A model generated the notes under the pieces. The model did no database searches. It had not been told where the DNA came from and saw only the letters and a program-made list of their open reading frames with translations. From Ischnura elegans (taxonomy: Eukaryota > Arthropoda > Insecta > Odonata > Coenagrionidae), in NCBI RefSeq assembly GCF_921293095.1, contig NC_060254.1, positions 6,634,001 through 6,698,000 on the forward strand: 64,000 nt of DNA, read 5' to 3'. Positions 54,206 to 64,000 of the stretch are shown piece by piece; position 1 is the first letter of the stretch, and each line of letters starts with the position of its first letter. A program made the translations under genes and the position numbers.

Positions 54206-57129
54206 GTAAGAAATTTATTGCCTCCTTGGCATTTATTTATTCATTAAAGTCAGTCATTGCTGAGCAAATGCACATTAGAGCGAGATATTGTTGAGAAGAA
54301 AAGTTCATTTTCTGAAAAAGGACATTCATTGCCACGGGGGAACATACAATTCCTCTGTACCGGGAATTGAATCACAGGCCTTAAGCTTTGTGGTCTATGG
54401 ACAGACCACTTTTATGTTTGTTGTTTGTTTCCAGAGTTCTCATGGCCCAATTTTACAGAGGCTGATGGTGCTTGATGTTTGGCCTATGCCGTCCATCTAA
54501 GTTGGAAATATGCGGTAGGAAAGACTTCCACAAAGTCATAACCCTTGGAGAGCTTCAAACCTACGCTCAGGACGTGTATGGTGCTAAATTTGTTAAATAT
54601 CCTTTCTGCCATGTGAACATCAGTGAAGTTCCCTTGAATGACCATGGGGAAAATTCCTCCCATTTCCTTCTTAGTTTGTGGACCACGAGGGTCTAACCTC
54701 AAGCAGTTGGTAAAATTGTCAGGACAAGTTGAATAGTGCAGTGGCTGAGAAAACCAAAGCTCTGTCTGTGGTTTGACCTTTGCGTCCAGGGTAATATTTT
54801 CCCATGGCAATAAATGTGAATTTCACCACAGTTCATGCTACAGGGCTGAAACGTAAATTTTGGGTTAAATTAAATGTATGGATTGGCTGTAATACCTATG
54901 CATATATGTATTTGTTGGTGGCAGTATCCGGCCATATTTTTTTAGCATGCACTCATCCACCCATTTCGTTTCCATGGCATGCGTTGGTCCCGAAAAAATT
55001 TAACTTTTAGATAAAATTTAATTGTTGTACAGGGACATTGTCCCTCAAGTACATACAGTCAGTTGCATAAAACATTTCAATTTGTCAAAGTTCTGGGGAT
55101 TGTAGCAACAAGATTAAAAAATAAAAATTACATCAGCTTACAAAAATTACAATCAGCTTTATGCGTTAAAAATCATAAACAAGAATCAACTACCTATATT
55201 ACAACAAGTCATTGACGAATGAATAAGATGCATTCCAAGAATTGGATGCAATCCGACATGGGAACAAGTAGATTTTGGTGCAAAACGACGGAAGGATGGG
55301 GGGCTGAATTTAGAGAAATCACCCATAATCGTGGGTTGCATGAAATAAAATGATAGGTACATATTGAAATGGGGACAAATGGAAGTAAAACGAGGTCAAA
55401 TCAGCTTCGAATGGGGCCAGAGGCTTCATACTTCACCTTGCATTGGGAAATAGCAGTAGGCCCTCTAAAATGTAGTTGAAAGCCAATTTTCTCATTCTAT
55501 TTCACCAACATAGAAGGCATCAAATAAATAATTCTTTCGTTAGCCCTGTACATCCTGCTTTTTCTTTTGCAATGAAATAAATTGAAAGAATAATGTCTGC
55601 CCAATAACTATGCTGCAGCATGATTAATTGAGCCCCTAAAACCTTCTCTGCCTTGGCACTGATGTGTTTCCTCCACTCTTTAGGAAGTAGGTCCCCACCC
55701 AGTGGTCTTTCCAATCCCTCCACTTAACCCTTGAACGGCTAGCGTGCCCATATGGGCACAGCTGCAATGGTCTAAAGAATTACGTATATATTCCGACCTA
55801 AACGTTGTAGAGCATGATGTCTTCGCCAGAAATGATTACAATGCATGACTTAATTCGGTTCGTGTGCTTACGGCCAGCATTTATACCAGCAGTTGACTGT
55901 GGCACGATAGGTATTCTCACTCTCTCTGTTTGAGGCGGCAATAGAGGGAAAGTGGCCAAGTGTCTTCAGTTAATGCGATTTTTTCCTTTTTATTTTTGAT
56001 ATTCGGCTATGTATTTAATATGTATTATCCTTATAATGAATATCACAATTCTAATGTAATAGTTTTCCTAGCACATCGCCATGCCTCTTAAATCCCTTTT
56101 ACGCTATGAATGTTGCAACTATGGTCGCAACCACTTGTTCGTTTACACTTCAATGTTAAATTAGTAATTCCCCATTTTCACGGCATTTTTACAGACAATT
56201 TTCCGTGTCATCGTATCCTAAAATGTAGTGTGTACACACTGATATGCATTTGTATGGAGTATTGCCTATTTTTTACCCTAGGCATGTGTCAACCATGGTC
56301 ACACCCATACTTGCGTGTTTACTCCACAATGGTATGATAGTAATTTCCCATTTACACCATGCGTAACGATGTGTACCATTGTGTCATAAAACGTCATGTA
56401 AATGCGCAGACTGTTTTTCAGCTGATTGTTTTGGATGGTATGTTTCGCTTGCCAATACCTTGAGGAATCGATAATATATATTTGATAAATTAATCTAGTA
56501 TATCAAAAATCCATGGCATTCCATTGCATTATATCGAACATGTGTGATATATACGCCAGCTTAAGGCTTAGGCTTTATTATATTATGATTCATTAGATGT
56601 TTTTTTTTGCTAATTTGCATAAAATCTGCGAAAAAGGCAAAATTTCATTTTATTTTCTGATTTCGCATTATTTTGTGTTATTTCACGTATTGAGTCTCGC
56701 AAATTTCACGGATCTCAAACTATAAGATAATATTCAGAATTATAAAAATTTTTATATTACTTATGCAGATTGTGATAATGCACCACCGTGATGAATTACC
56801 AAGTCAAAGAATCCTGCTTCATTGCGCTTGAGTCCACTGTTTCTGCGAAATGCTCATGGAGGTCCATATTTTCAATTAGTGTGGGCAATGCAACAGAGGC
56901 CCATCTAGGGGGGGAGGGGAAACGGGGGGATGTGCCCCCCCCCCTCCCAGACACTTAAAAAATATGCAACATTTTTAATACGATCCCATTATCATTGTGC
57001 TCATTTTGTATTACGAGGTATCCCTGTGCCCCACCCCCCCCAGAAAGAAATCCTGGATCCGCCGCTGCAATGCAAATAATAAGTCCAATTATTTTTTTTT
57101 TCTTCTTACCTTGACCTCGTTTAATACAT
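54206..57129. other. No recognised gene
   Basis: AT-rich sequence. A perfect 16-nt palindrome GTGCCCATATGGGCAC lies at 55,744-55,759, 17 bp after a TTAACCC start at 55,724, possibly one end of another TTAA-targeting element. I looked for the Cys-loop exon of the receptor gene and did not find it. Confidence 0.4.
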
Positions 57130-57378
57130 TGTTATAATATTTCCTGGAGTTTAGGTGAACGTATGTTATGCAAACAAGTTATAGCCAACGTTTCGATTTA
57201 TTTTAAACCATCATCAGGGCTATGAAAGAAAAAACATAAGAACAATATAAAATACAAAGATAACAATGATATACAATATTTTTATGTAAAATGATGATGG
57301 TTTAAAATAAATCGAAACGTTGGCTATAACTTGTTTTCATAAAGTACGTTGACCTAAACTCCAGGAAATATTATAACA
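57130..57378. repeat. 249-bp inverted repeat carrying a hammerhead-like motif in each arm
   Basis: The left arm TGTTATAATATTTCCTGGAG pairs with the right arm ending CTCCAGGAAATATTATAACA. Arms are about 90 bp and separated by a ~70-bp AT-rich loop. The GAAACGTTGGCTATAACTTG segment occurs in both. The left arm, minus strand, has the complete ribozyme-like fold; the right arm, plus strand, has AUGAUGA at the core and lacks stem I. Confidence 0.75.
57181..57223 (-). ncRNA. Complete hammerhead-ribozyme-like motif
   Basis: Minus strand in order: AUAGCC (stem I, 57223-57218), CUGAUGA (57217-57211), one U (57210), stem II GGUUU/AAAUC with loop AAAAU (57209-57195; one G-U pair), GAAA (57194-57191) whose last A opens palindrome ACGU (57191-57188), U (57187, cleavage-site base), then GGCUAU (57186-57181) pairing perfectly with AUAGCC. 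All invariant core bases of a hammerhead are present. The single U between the core and stem II is extra to the standard fold. The short self-complementary stem III suggests a dimeric ribozyme of the kind reported for Penelope-like elements. Confidence 0.65.
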
Positions 57379-57394
57379 AATAATAAGTCCAATG

Positions 57395-57790
57395 AGTGAC
57401 ACATTTTGCTATGGTTTAGAATGAACTGTTGGAGACCAAGGAATGGGGCACAATTTAGCAGAGTACTATCATTTATCCTGTGCAGCAGGGATAAATAGTC
57501 ATTGGTATGAATTTCATCACTCCAAGTTTTATTTTGAAGATTGAAGTCACCAAAGAAGGTACATAATATTATTGTGATCAGAGCTATATGCATTTTTAAA
57601 AAGAATATTGGCATACTCATTGAAAATTGTTTTTTCATAAATTGGAGGTAGGTATGCATCAGCCGGCAAGTAATGACGTTGAGATGCCCTAAGGGAGAAA
57701 AAAATTCAGATTTGTCCCCAGAGCGTATTGAATGAGTTTGTATGTCCTTGTGAACCACAGCGAGAACTCCCCCATGATCAATATTTTCTC
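57395..57790 (-). pseudogene. Non-LTR retrotransposon endonuclease remnant
   Basis: The 134-codon frame 57,758-57,354 contains FFGDFNLQNKTW, the GDFN motif of APE-type endonucleases that nick target DNA. Downstream come LLNCAPFLGLQQFI and SLDLLFV, in place of the usual LDL(V/I)F strand. GGVLAVVHKDI immediately upstream matches the family's GG(V)A(I)xVxK strand. No RT follows. It is a fragment of a Jockey/CR1-type element. Confidence 0.6.
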
Positions 57791-59120
57791 CCTCTGAGGT
57801 CGACGGCTTTCAGGAGAATCTGCATATGCATATTGTGTGCTTTGTCACAGGAGGTTGTCCTCGAGGACAAGGCTGAGAGTTCTTCTGATGTCAGCATCAC
57901 CCTTCCTCCCCCAGGTGGAGTGACGAGGGTGGACGAGTATATTAATTGACAACTTTTTCCAGTTTCTCATTCATCGACTGATGATGCAACCCGCAATGGC
58001 CGCAAAAGCTCCAGTGGCAAAGCACAATACACAGCTGCTCCCGAAAGCCATCGACACCAATGAATCTCGCAGTGAAAGCCTGTGTACCAAACAACAATTT
58101 TTCTGTCTTTCTGATAAATGATATACACCCATGTCGCGTATAGCGCAATTTCGATTAGCGCAATTTTGATATAGCGCAAATTCGTTCCTCAGGGAAATAT
58201 TGCAATGCAGTGTAGCCTAATCAAAAATTTTAAACGCTCTCGTGATAAAACGTGAACTTGCGCTAAGTACACACGTAATTTCTATCAATTTACGCATATT
58301 AATATTATTTCTTGCCTCAAATCTTCTTTTTTGTTTATATATTAATCGAAATGCATTGCTGTGCAATTGCCAAAAGTATTACTCGTCATTGGGTCCAGAT
58401 AGCCGGCCTACCGAAGATTTATCTCGTCTCCTTAACAGAATGATAATAAATAATTTAGATCGTTAATTAAGCGTGGGGCTAGTGGAAATGAGTTTTTTTT
58501 TCAGCAATACGGTTTGAGACGTATTTTTGCGGTCGTAGGTTACTGGGCGATTGACTTCCAGGTAGAGGGTCTACGCTAAAGCCTTCAAGGTCATCGGTAT
58601 TCACGGGGGAGAAATGGAGCGGTGGCCGAGTTGCGCATGAATAGCATCAACGCATAAAAGGGTCCGCTATAGAGTCTCAAACACAATGGCTTCGTTCCCT
58701 CCCCGCAGTCATAGGCCTTCTGCGTCTCAGGAATACAGTTCAGCAGAAGAAGGTGATTTAGATAGAGCCATACAGAGTAAAAACCAAGAGACCCAGACGG
58801 CACAGAACCCTCCGTATCTAATTCGTATGTACATAGTAGCCATTGACTAAGGGGATACTATGCCGCTCCGTCGCTTTTCGTCAATGGATAATTTCCGTTC
58901 GCGGCCTGTCGACGAAGCGCGTACGCAGCATGTGAATGTCCGCTACTAAGCACGTACGATTGGATACGAAGCGCGCAGGAACACGGCACTCAGGCTAATC
59001 TCAATCGATTAGGCCGAAATTAGATATATCGTAACTCGCACGATCGAAAAATGTATCGAACGCAACACAATCGATAGCTACCGACCGTAGCGAGAACCTT
59101 GATACGAATCATTATGAATT

Positions 59121-59265
59121 GTAAGTTCTCAATAGTTAAATAACACCATATCATGAATTCTAATTACCATGAAAGACTCACGACCGACAAAGTTTTTGTC
59201 GGTTGCGAGTTTTTCATGGTAATTAGAATTCATGATATAGTATTATTTACCCATTGAGAACTTAC
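59121..59265. repeat. 145-bp palindrome inside the Tigger
   Basis: GTAAGTTCTCAATAGTTAAA on the left pairs with the stretch ending CATTGAGAACTTAC on the right. The middle CCGACAAAGTTTTTGTCGG closes the hairpin with almost no loop. It looks like a small fold-back MITE or replication-derived palindrome. Confidence 0.75.
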
Positions 59266-59852
59266 AAAACTTACTCGGCCACTTAAAGAACTCTGCGAAA
59301 AATGAGATTCTCATGGCTAATTCACGCACCCCCAGCATCCAGCATTGTTAAGTGGCTCGTATACTTACTTGGAAACCTTGAGATGTTAATGAGAGTAAAT
59401 TCTTATTAATTTTGACACTAAATAAGACATCACATAGCCCACGAGCATTAAAAAGCTTACCCTAAAGCCTGACGAAATAAAATTTTTAAATAAAAATTGC
59501 CGATGAAACAGGATTGCTGACACATCTGCTATTAGTATGATCGAATTCATCAAAATGCAAGCAAAAATTAACGTATAGTTCAGTCTCAGCTACTAAAACT
59601 TACCCATATCAGGCGCTAAAGTATTTGAAAAATTATTTGGGATGAGTAAAAGTCCCTAGGTCACTGCAGTTAATATATCAACCTATTAAAAATATGAAAG
59701 TCCTGCCAAATCACCAGCATAAACACTTGTAAAATAAAACATGGTATCTCTTAGATCACACCTCCGATTTTATACTTACTTTGCATGAAGTCACCACCGC
59801 AAGAAATTTTAAAGAGGCAGGAAAGAAAAAACCCACAGAAATACAATACATA

Positions 59853-60332
59853 TATTATGTATTTTCTATTGTCAACCACAATAATATTTCCAATTTTCTC
59901 TTCTATCCCACATCTAATTTAGTGAAACAATTACTCTTATTCTCTTTCGAATAGAAAATTATTTAAAAGAGGACTGGTCGATACATACAAACTATCGTCA
60001 ATACTTTCTCCGATGAACGTCCACTATCACTGCACCAACTTGCACAAATTAAATCCACATCCACAAATATGTCACTTCTGCCACAATGTCTGTATTATGT
60101 ATTTTCTATTGTCAACCACAATAATATTTCCAATTTTCTCTTCTATCCCACATCTAATTTAGCGAAACAATTACTCGTATTCTCTTTCGAATAAAAAATT
60201 ATTTAAAAGAGGACTGGTCGATACATAAAAACTATCTTCAATACTTTCTCCGATGAACGTCCACTATCACAGTATCAACTTACACAAATCAAATCCACAT
60301 CCACAAATATGTCACTTCTGCCACAATGTCTG
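59853..60332 (+). repeat. Tandem duplication, 240-bp unit, two copies
   Basis: TATTATGTATTTTCTATTGT begins at 59,853 and again at 60,093, and the copies stay in register to ACAATGTCTG. They differ by about a dozen point changes, e.g. CAATTACTCTTATTC versus CAATTACTCGTATTC. Confidence 0.85.
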
Positions 60333-61539
60333 TCTTCTTGGCGACAGGTAACAGTGAAGCAATGGTACCTTCCTCCAATCTGGGCACCTTCAATTCAGCA
60401 AGAATTTTCTCCTCGTCTTCTCGTCCAAGGCCACAGATTACTTTCTGATATCACAATGGTGCGATGTGAAGCTCACACACCTAAAATTAATAAATAATAA
60501 AATACCATGTAACTTATTAGGTCAAATCATTTCCAATTTTTGGTATTTCTGCATGAGAAATCAAATTACTAGGCTCGTAAATATAGTAAATATTTGTATG
60601 CCTGATATTTTTATTGTTTTACACAATAGCATAAGATAATTTGAAATGATGAAAGCCGACGTGTAATACACCATAGGGCAAGCTAAGAAGCAATATTCGA
60701 TCCTATAAACTTGGCAGCTTATTCCTAGTTTCTCCTTTAACCACACGTTCACCGAATGAATTAATACAAAAAAGACAACTAAAATGCAAGAATTTTCAAA
60801 AAAATTGCTGCTACAATATTTTGAATCACCATTTTTAGTACTGAATAGTACTTCAGTACTGAATAGTTCGGGATGTTGATGCATCAACATCCCGAAGCCA
60901 CTTCTAACTTAAAATTACATCCAAATAATTACGGCGAGAAAGAGTACATACCTCACAGTTTTTCGTAGGGGTGAAATGTTTTCTTCTTATCGCCCAAATG
61001 CACTTCTTCTTCAACTCAGGATCTTTTGGAAAGCTAAAACCTTGAACCATGTCCCAGAGTTTCCATTACGTCATCCCGACAATACACACACGAAAGGCAT
61101 TTTTAACAAAAATATCTCACAAACACGTTTCTGAAGCCCAGTGAATGAAATTAAAGAATAAGGGAAACTTCACTATTACCAGACACACTATTTTTCACAA
61201 ACTTAACCACAAAAATCCCTGAAATGTGGTGAGACGTGACGTAAACGATGTGATCTCCAAGGGCTTGTGCCAGCTTGTGATCTTTCTAGGAGGATATGGC
61301 ACGATGGCACCAGATGGCACCACCCGCGAAAGAAAATAGTCCCAGACCGAATACAGTTTTATCGATGAGATATAATTTTATCGATGCATATGAATTTGCC
61401 AGTCCTCTTGCATCTTTTTTCGTCATTAAAGGAAATAAAGAAACAAAACCTTCTAAGTAACTTCCTAAGCGCGATTTTTGTATCTTGATTGTCCACCCTC
61501 GTATTTAGGTACGAAAACTTCCTGTGCCGTCTGGGGAAT

Positions 61540-62090
61540 ATGGCAAAAAATAGGAATGCGTGTAGAAAAATCAAGAATTTATCAAGAAAAACCATAAACC
61601 TAGAAGAGGAATTGAAAGAGGTCAATTGCTTTGAAAATGGAGAGCGTCAAAGTGATATTGCGTGGAAGTTTAAACTCGCGATGCCTTATTCTGAATAAAG
61701 ACGAAGCTAAAATATCAGTGACCTCAGCCGCACCAACTTCAACCAAGCGGTCTACACATACGGAAAGTTCATTGTGAATCAGTACAAAAAGACGAGAGTG
61801 GTAATCGCTCCGAGACATTCAGTGAAAGCGGTTGGTTCCAGAATTTAAACGGCAAGCAGGTATTTTCAGTGCGGCGATATCAGGTGAATCTGCAAGTGTT
61901 GATAGCGCAGCCACCACAACATTTTCTGATGAACTCCAAGCTGTGATTGAAAGTGGCTCCTTTCCCCCTCAACTAGATCTAGTGTTGACGAGACGATATT
62001 CTTTTGGAAAAGATTGCATTCTCGTTCATTCATTTTCAGGGAAGGAAAACCTGGGTCAGGTTTCAAGGCATTTAAAGACTGTTTCACATA
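61540..62090 (+). pseudogene. Tigger/pogo transposase N-terminal part, frameshifted
   Basis: The frame starting MAKNRNACRKIKNL contains RKTINLEEELKEVNCFENGE with RQSDIAWKF, the first helix-turn-helix of CENP-B/Tigger transposases. A TAA at 61,696-61,698 breaks it. A shifted frame then gives WFQNFKRQAGIFSAAISGES with ASVDSAATTTFSDELQAVIE, matching the region just before the catalytic domain. The DDE domain is absent or unreadable after 62,090. Confidence 0.8.
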
Positions 62091-62603
62091 GCTGCTAATG
62101 ACTCGGAGGACTTCAAATTAAAATGATTTATCATTCATAAACTCCGCTAGCTATGAAATGGCATTTACAGTAGCATTTTCCTGTCATTTCGATGAGCTAC
62201 AAAAGGGCCTGGGTGACACAACAGTTGTTTTTAGACTAGTTTTAAAAATCGTCAACTGCCGGCAACGCTTTACGATCCCCTGAGATAGCAGATGTTAGCC
62301 CACCCGCACGACAGGATGGAATTTCGAAAGCATGTAAGAATTTTTTTTAACGTGAATAAAAGTCTTTGAATGCGTGAATACTATCTTTAAAGATGTTTTA
62401 AACTATAAATATTTATAGAAATAATATTTTCTAAGGCTTTTTATGGGAATATAGATGTTTTAGAGGAAATTCAATACCAAAGACCTATGCTACCAGGAAC
62501 GCATCCCTATCTTCCCTATGTTAAAACGCTCTCGTATAACGCAAATTCGTATAGCGCAAAGACCCCAAGGAACGCATCCCTTGCGCTATACGAGACATGG
62601 GTG

Positions 62604-64000
62604 TAATCTGTTCGCTGGCACTCAGGGCAGAATATAACACAAAAGGGAATCATGATGTAACCCGTAGATGTTACGTTATGAGCACGGAATGTGTTAAACT
62701 ATAAGTAGGGGCAAGATTATCGGTGAATAAAAATTGTGAATTTCGTCATAAAAATCTGTCAATTTCGGTTTAAAATTTTGTCATAAAATTGCAATTTCGT
62801 CATAAAAAATACAGTTTCGTCATGAAAATTCACTTGTCACAAATATTCTTTTTTATCCCAAGAACTATAATTTCACCAATAGTATATTAAATATATTTTT
62901 AATGGTAAACACCTTGATAAAGAAGGGTCAAAGCAAATGCGAAAGGAATAAGTTAAGCATTTGTTAGATACACATACCATAAACACTCTTTGCTATGTAT
63001 GTATTTCAACCTCATAACGCTAAAAAACTGAGGGAGTTGTACAGATGGGGGATATTTTTGATTGGTCTAAATTTCACTGTCTCATTGGCCTGCATGATGT
63101 AAAAAACTTATAGTTTTCACTTAACTGATTGATTAGAAAAGTCTTTAAGGTCTTACACAAAAAATATAATATCAACACACGCAAGTATGTATTTATCTAT
63201 TATCTATAATTTTTTTTAATATGCCATCTGAAATTATTCACACTCTGGAATTTAAAATTGGTTGAATCCTTCTTTTACTGGAATCGACATCCATTGGTCA
63301 AACTTGACTTTAATTCTGCATTTTTTTTTAGTTCAGTGGTTCTTTTATTTATATTTCCATGCATGGAAAAATCTCTTTCTGCATCTACATTTGCCACATG
63401 TATCCACATGGTTTTCACACAATTTTCTACAAAATGGAAAAAATCATTTTAAAGGGCAAGAATTAGTGGAAGTACTGAAAATTCTTTTCCTTCTTCCTGA
63501 ACTGATCTAACAGAATCCTTCAAAGCAGAATAGCCAAGAAGTTCTTGAGTTTCTGTTAATGATTATATGAGGATATTAGCAACAATTGTGCTTATGTCCT
63601 TCACATCAGTTGTCAATATACACCTTGAGTTAAATAATCTTCCCCATAGCTGTGATGATGTTCCTCCCTGGGTCACTACAAAAGGTATGACAACTTCGTA
63701 TTAGTCTTTCCACCTATTTGCTTCAGGACCTCACACATGGAAAGTTGCACAGATTTTTTGAGACTATTAAGCGAAGATTCATTTTCTTTTCCAAACTGTG
63801 CATTGCTGACTAGGGTAAAGGAATTCTATAAATTAAGGTTGATTCGGTTCTTAAATTTTTTCGGCTCTCGGTACCGTTCTGGTTCTCCCCCATCAGTTCT
63901 CGATACTCGGTTCCAAGGATGAACTCTAATTATCTGAATTAATGGCAAATTTAAATAAACAACCACAAGAAGTGAATGAAAATAATTTCACAAAAGACGT
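62604..64000. other. No recognised gene after the piggyBac scrap
   Basis: AT-rich sequence. Around 62,745-62,835 the words AATTTCGTCATAAAA and close variants repeat about four times in tandem-like spacing. No coding exon is supported; the receptor-like gene may continue through here as intron. Confidence 0.4.
62610..62697 (+). mobile_element. piggyBac right-end fragment
   Basis: GCTGGCACTCAGGGC, then GATGTTACGTTATGAGCACG and GGAATGTGTTAA match the right end of the 41.0-44.3-kb piggyBac (GCTGGCGCTCAGGGC, CAGCACGGAACGTGTTAA). It abuts the right end of the Tigger, which probably jumped into it; the other half is not recognised. Confidence 0.6.

Larger units (their letters stand above)
58126..62603 (+). 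mobile_element. 4.5-kb Tigger element with broken transposase
   Basis: The left end CACCCATGTCGCGTATAGCG follows TA. The right end GCGCTATACGAGACATGGGTG precedes TA. Repeated TATAGCGCAA words occur subterminally at both ends. The transposase remnant lies at 61.54-62.09 kb. The length beyond a standard ~2-3-kb Tigger is partly explained by a 240-bp tandem duplication and a palindrome inside. A fragment of the same family lies at 19.1-19.7 kb. Confidence 0.8.

Noticed and set aside
54472-54810. Opposed open frames of 74 and 108 codons
   Set aside because: No receptor Cys-loop or other motif, and the overlapping frames on both strands suggest chance.
57847-57951. Possible plus-strand terminal exon (EVVLEDKAESSSD...)
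   Set aside because: It follows a CACAG and ends at a stop, but lies upstream of a minus-strand non-LTR endonuclease remnant and matches nothing I recognise.
1-64000. CRISPR array, bacterial operons, phage or rRNA genes
   Set aside because: None seen. The tandem repeats present are long-unit duplications or microsatellites, and the genes are spliced eukaryotic genes.

Overview
This is an arthropod-type nuclear genome window. The evidence is AT-rich DNA, split genes with introns up to about 13.6 kb, tRNA-derived SINEs, Penelope-like retroelements (PLEs), piggyBac, pogo/Tigger and Helitron DNA transposons, and a nicotinic acetylcholine receptor gene with the classic 45-nt and 110-nt exons. I cannot name the species. 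An insect or chelicerate with a fairly large genome fits best. There is no prokaryotic gene organisation.

Three host genes are supported. (1) On the minus strand (14,041 down to 197, running off the left edge) is a mitochondrial-type methionine aminopeptidase (MAP1D family). Five exons are visible and the last part is outside the window. (2) Divergently on the plus strand, about 0.95 kb away, is a MIF4G-domain protein with a C-terminal RGG tail (about 14,987-31,705; six coding exons, 436 codons, plus a possible ATG in exon 1). (3) Further right on the plus strand are three exons of a divergent nicotinic-receptor-like subunit (40,241-54,205). Its first exon and the rest of its body are not found here.

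Most of the window is transposable-element sequence in introns and between genes. From left to right: a fold-back element with ~0.5-kb arms (6.9-8.8 kb); a 4-kb TIR element with subterminal repeats, carrying a hAT-like element that itself carries a pogo-like MITE (9.0-13.0 kb); a non-LTR ORF1 remnant (17.5 kb); a Tigger fragment (19.1-19.7 kb); a nest of pogo-like elements (22.4-28.3 kb) holding a hAT-like element with a hepadnavirus/DIRS-type RNase H reading frame; another Tigger (35.1-37.1 kb); a PLE cluster (40.8-49.5 kb) interrupted by a decayed piggyBac, a piggyBac MITE, two SINEs and a probable solo LTR; a Helitron (50.1-51.8 kb); a copia integrase remnant (52.2-53.1 kb); a non-LTR endonuclease remnant (57.4-57.8 kb); and a 4.5-kb Tigger with a broken transposase (58.1-62.6 kb).

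The most interesting signal is a set of hammerhead-ribozyme-like motifs on the minus strand at about 16.3, 40.9, 47.6, 49.0, 49.9 and 57.2 kb. Each has a CUGANGA-like core, one extra nucleotide, a stem-II hairpin and GAAA (degenerate in some). In five of the six a self-complementary 4-6-mer and a non-G cleavage-site base follow. The 57.2-kb copy also has a perfect 6-bp stem I. Two of the motifs lie just downstream of PLE GIY-YIG coding remnants, and two sit inside near-perfect long palindromes.
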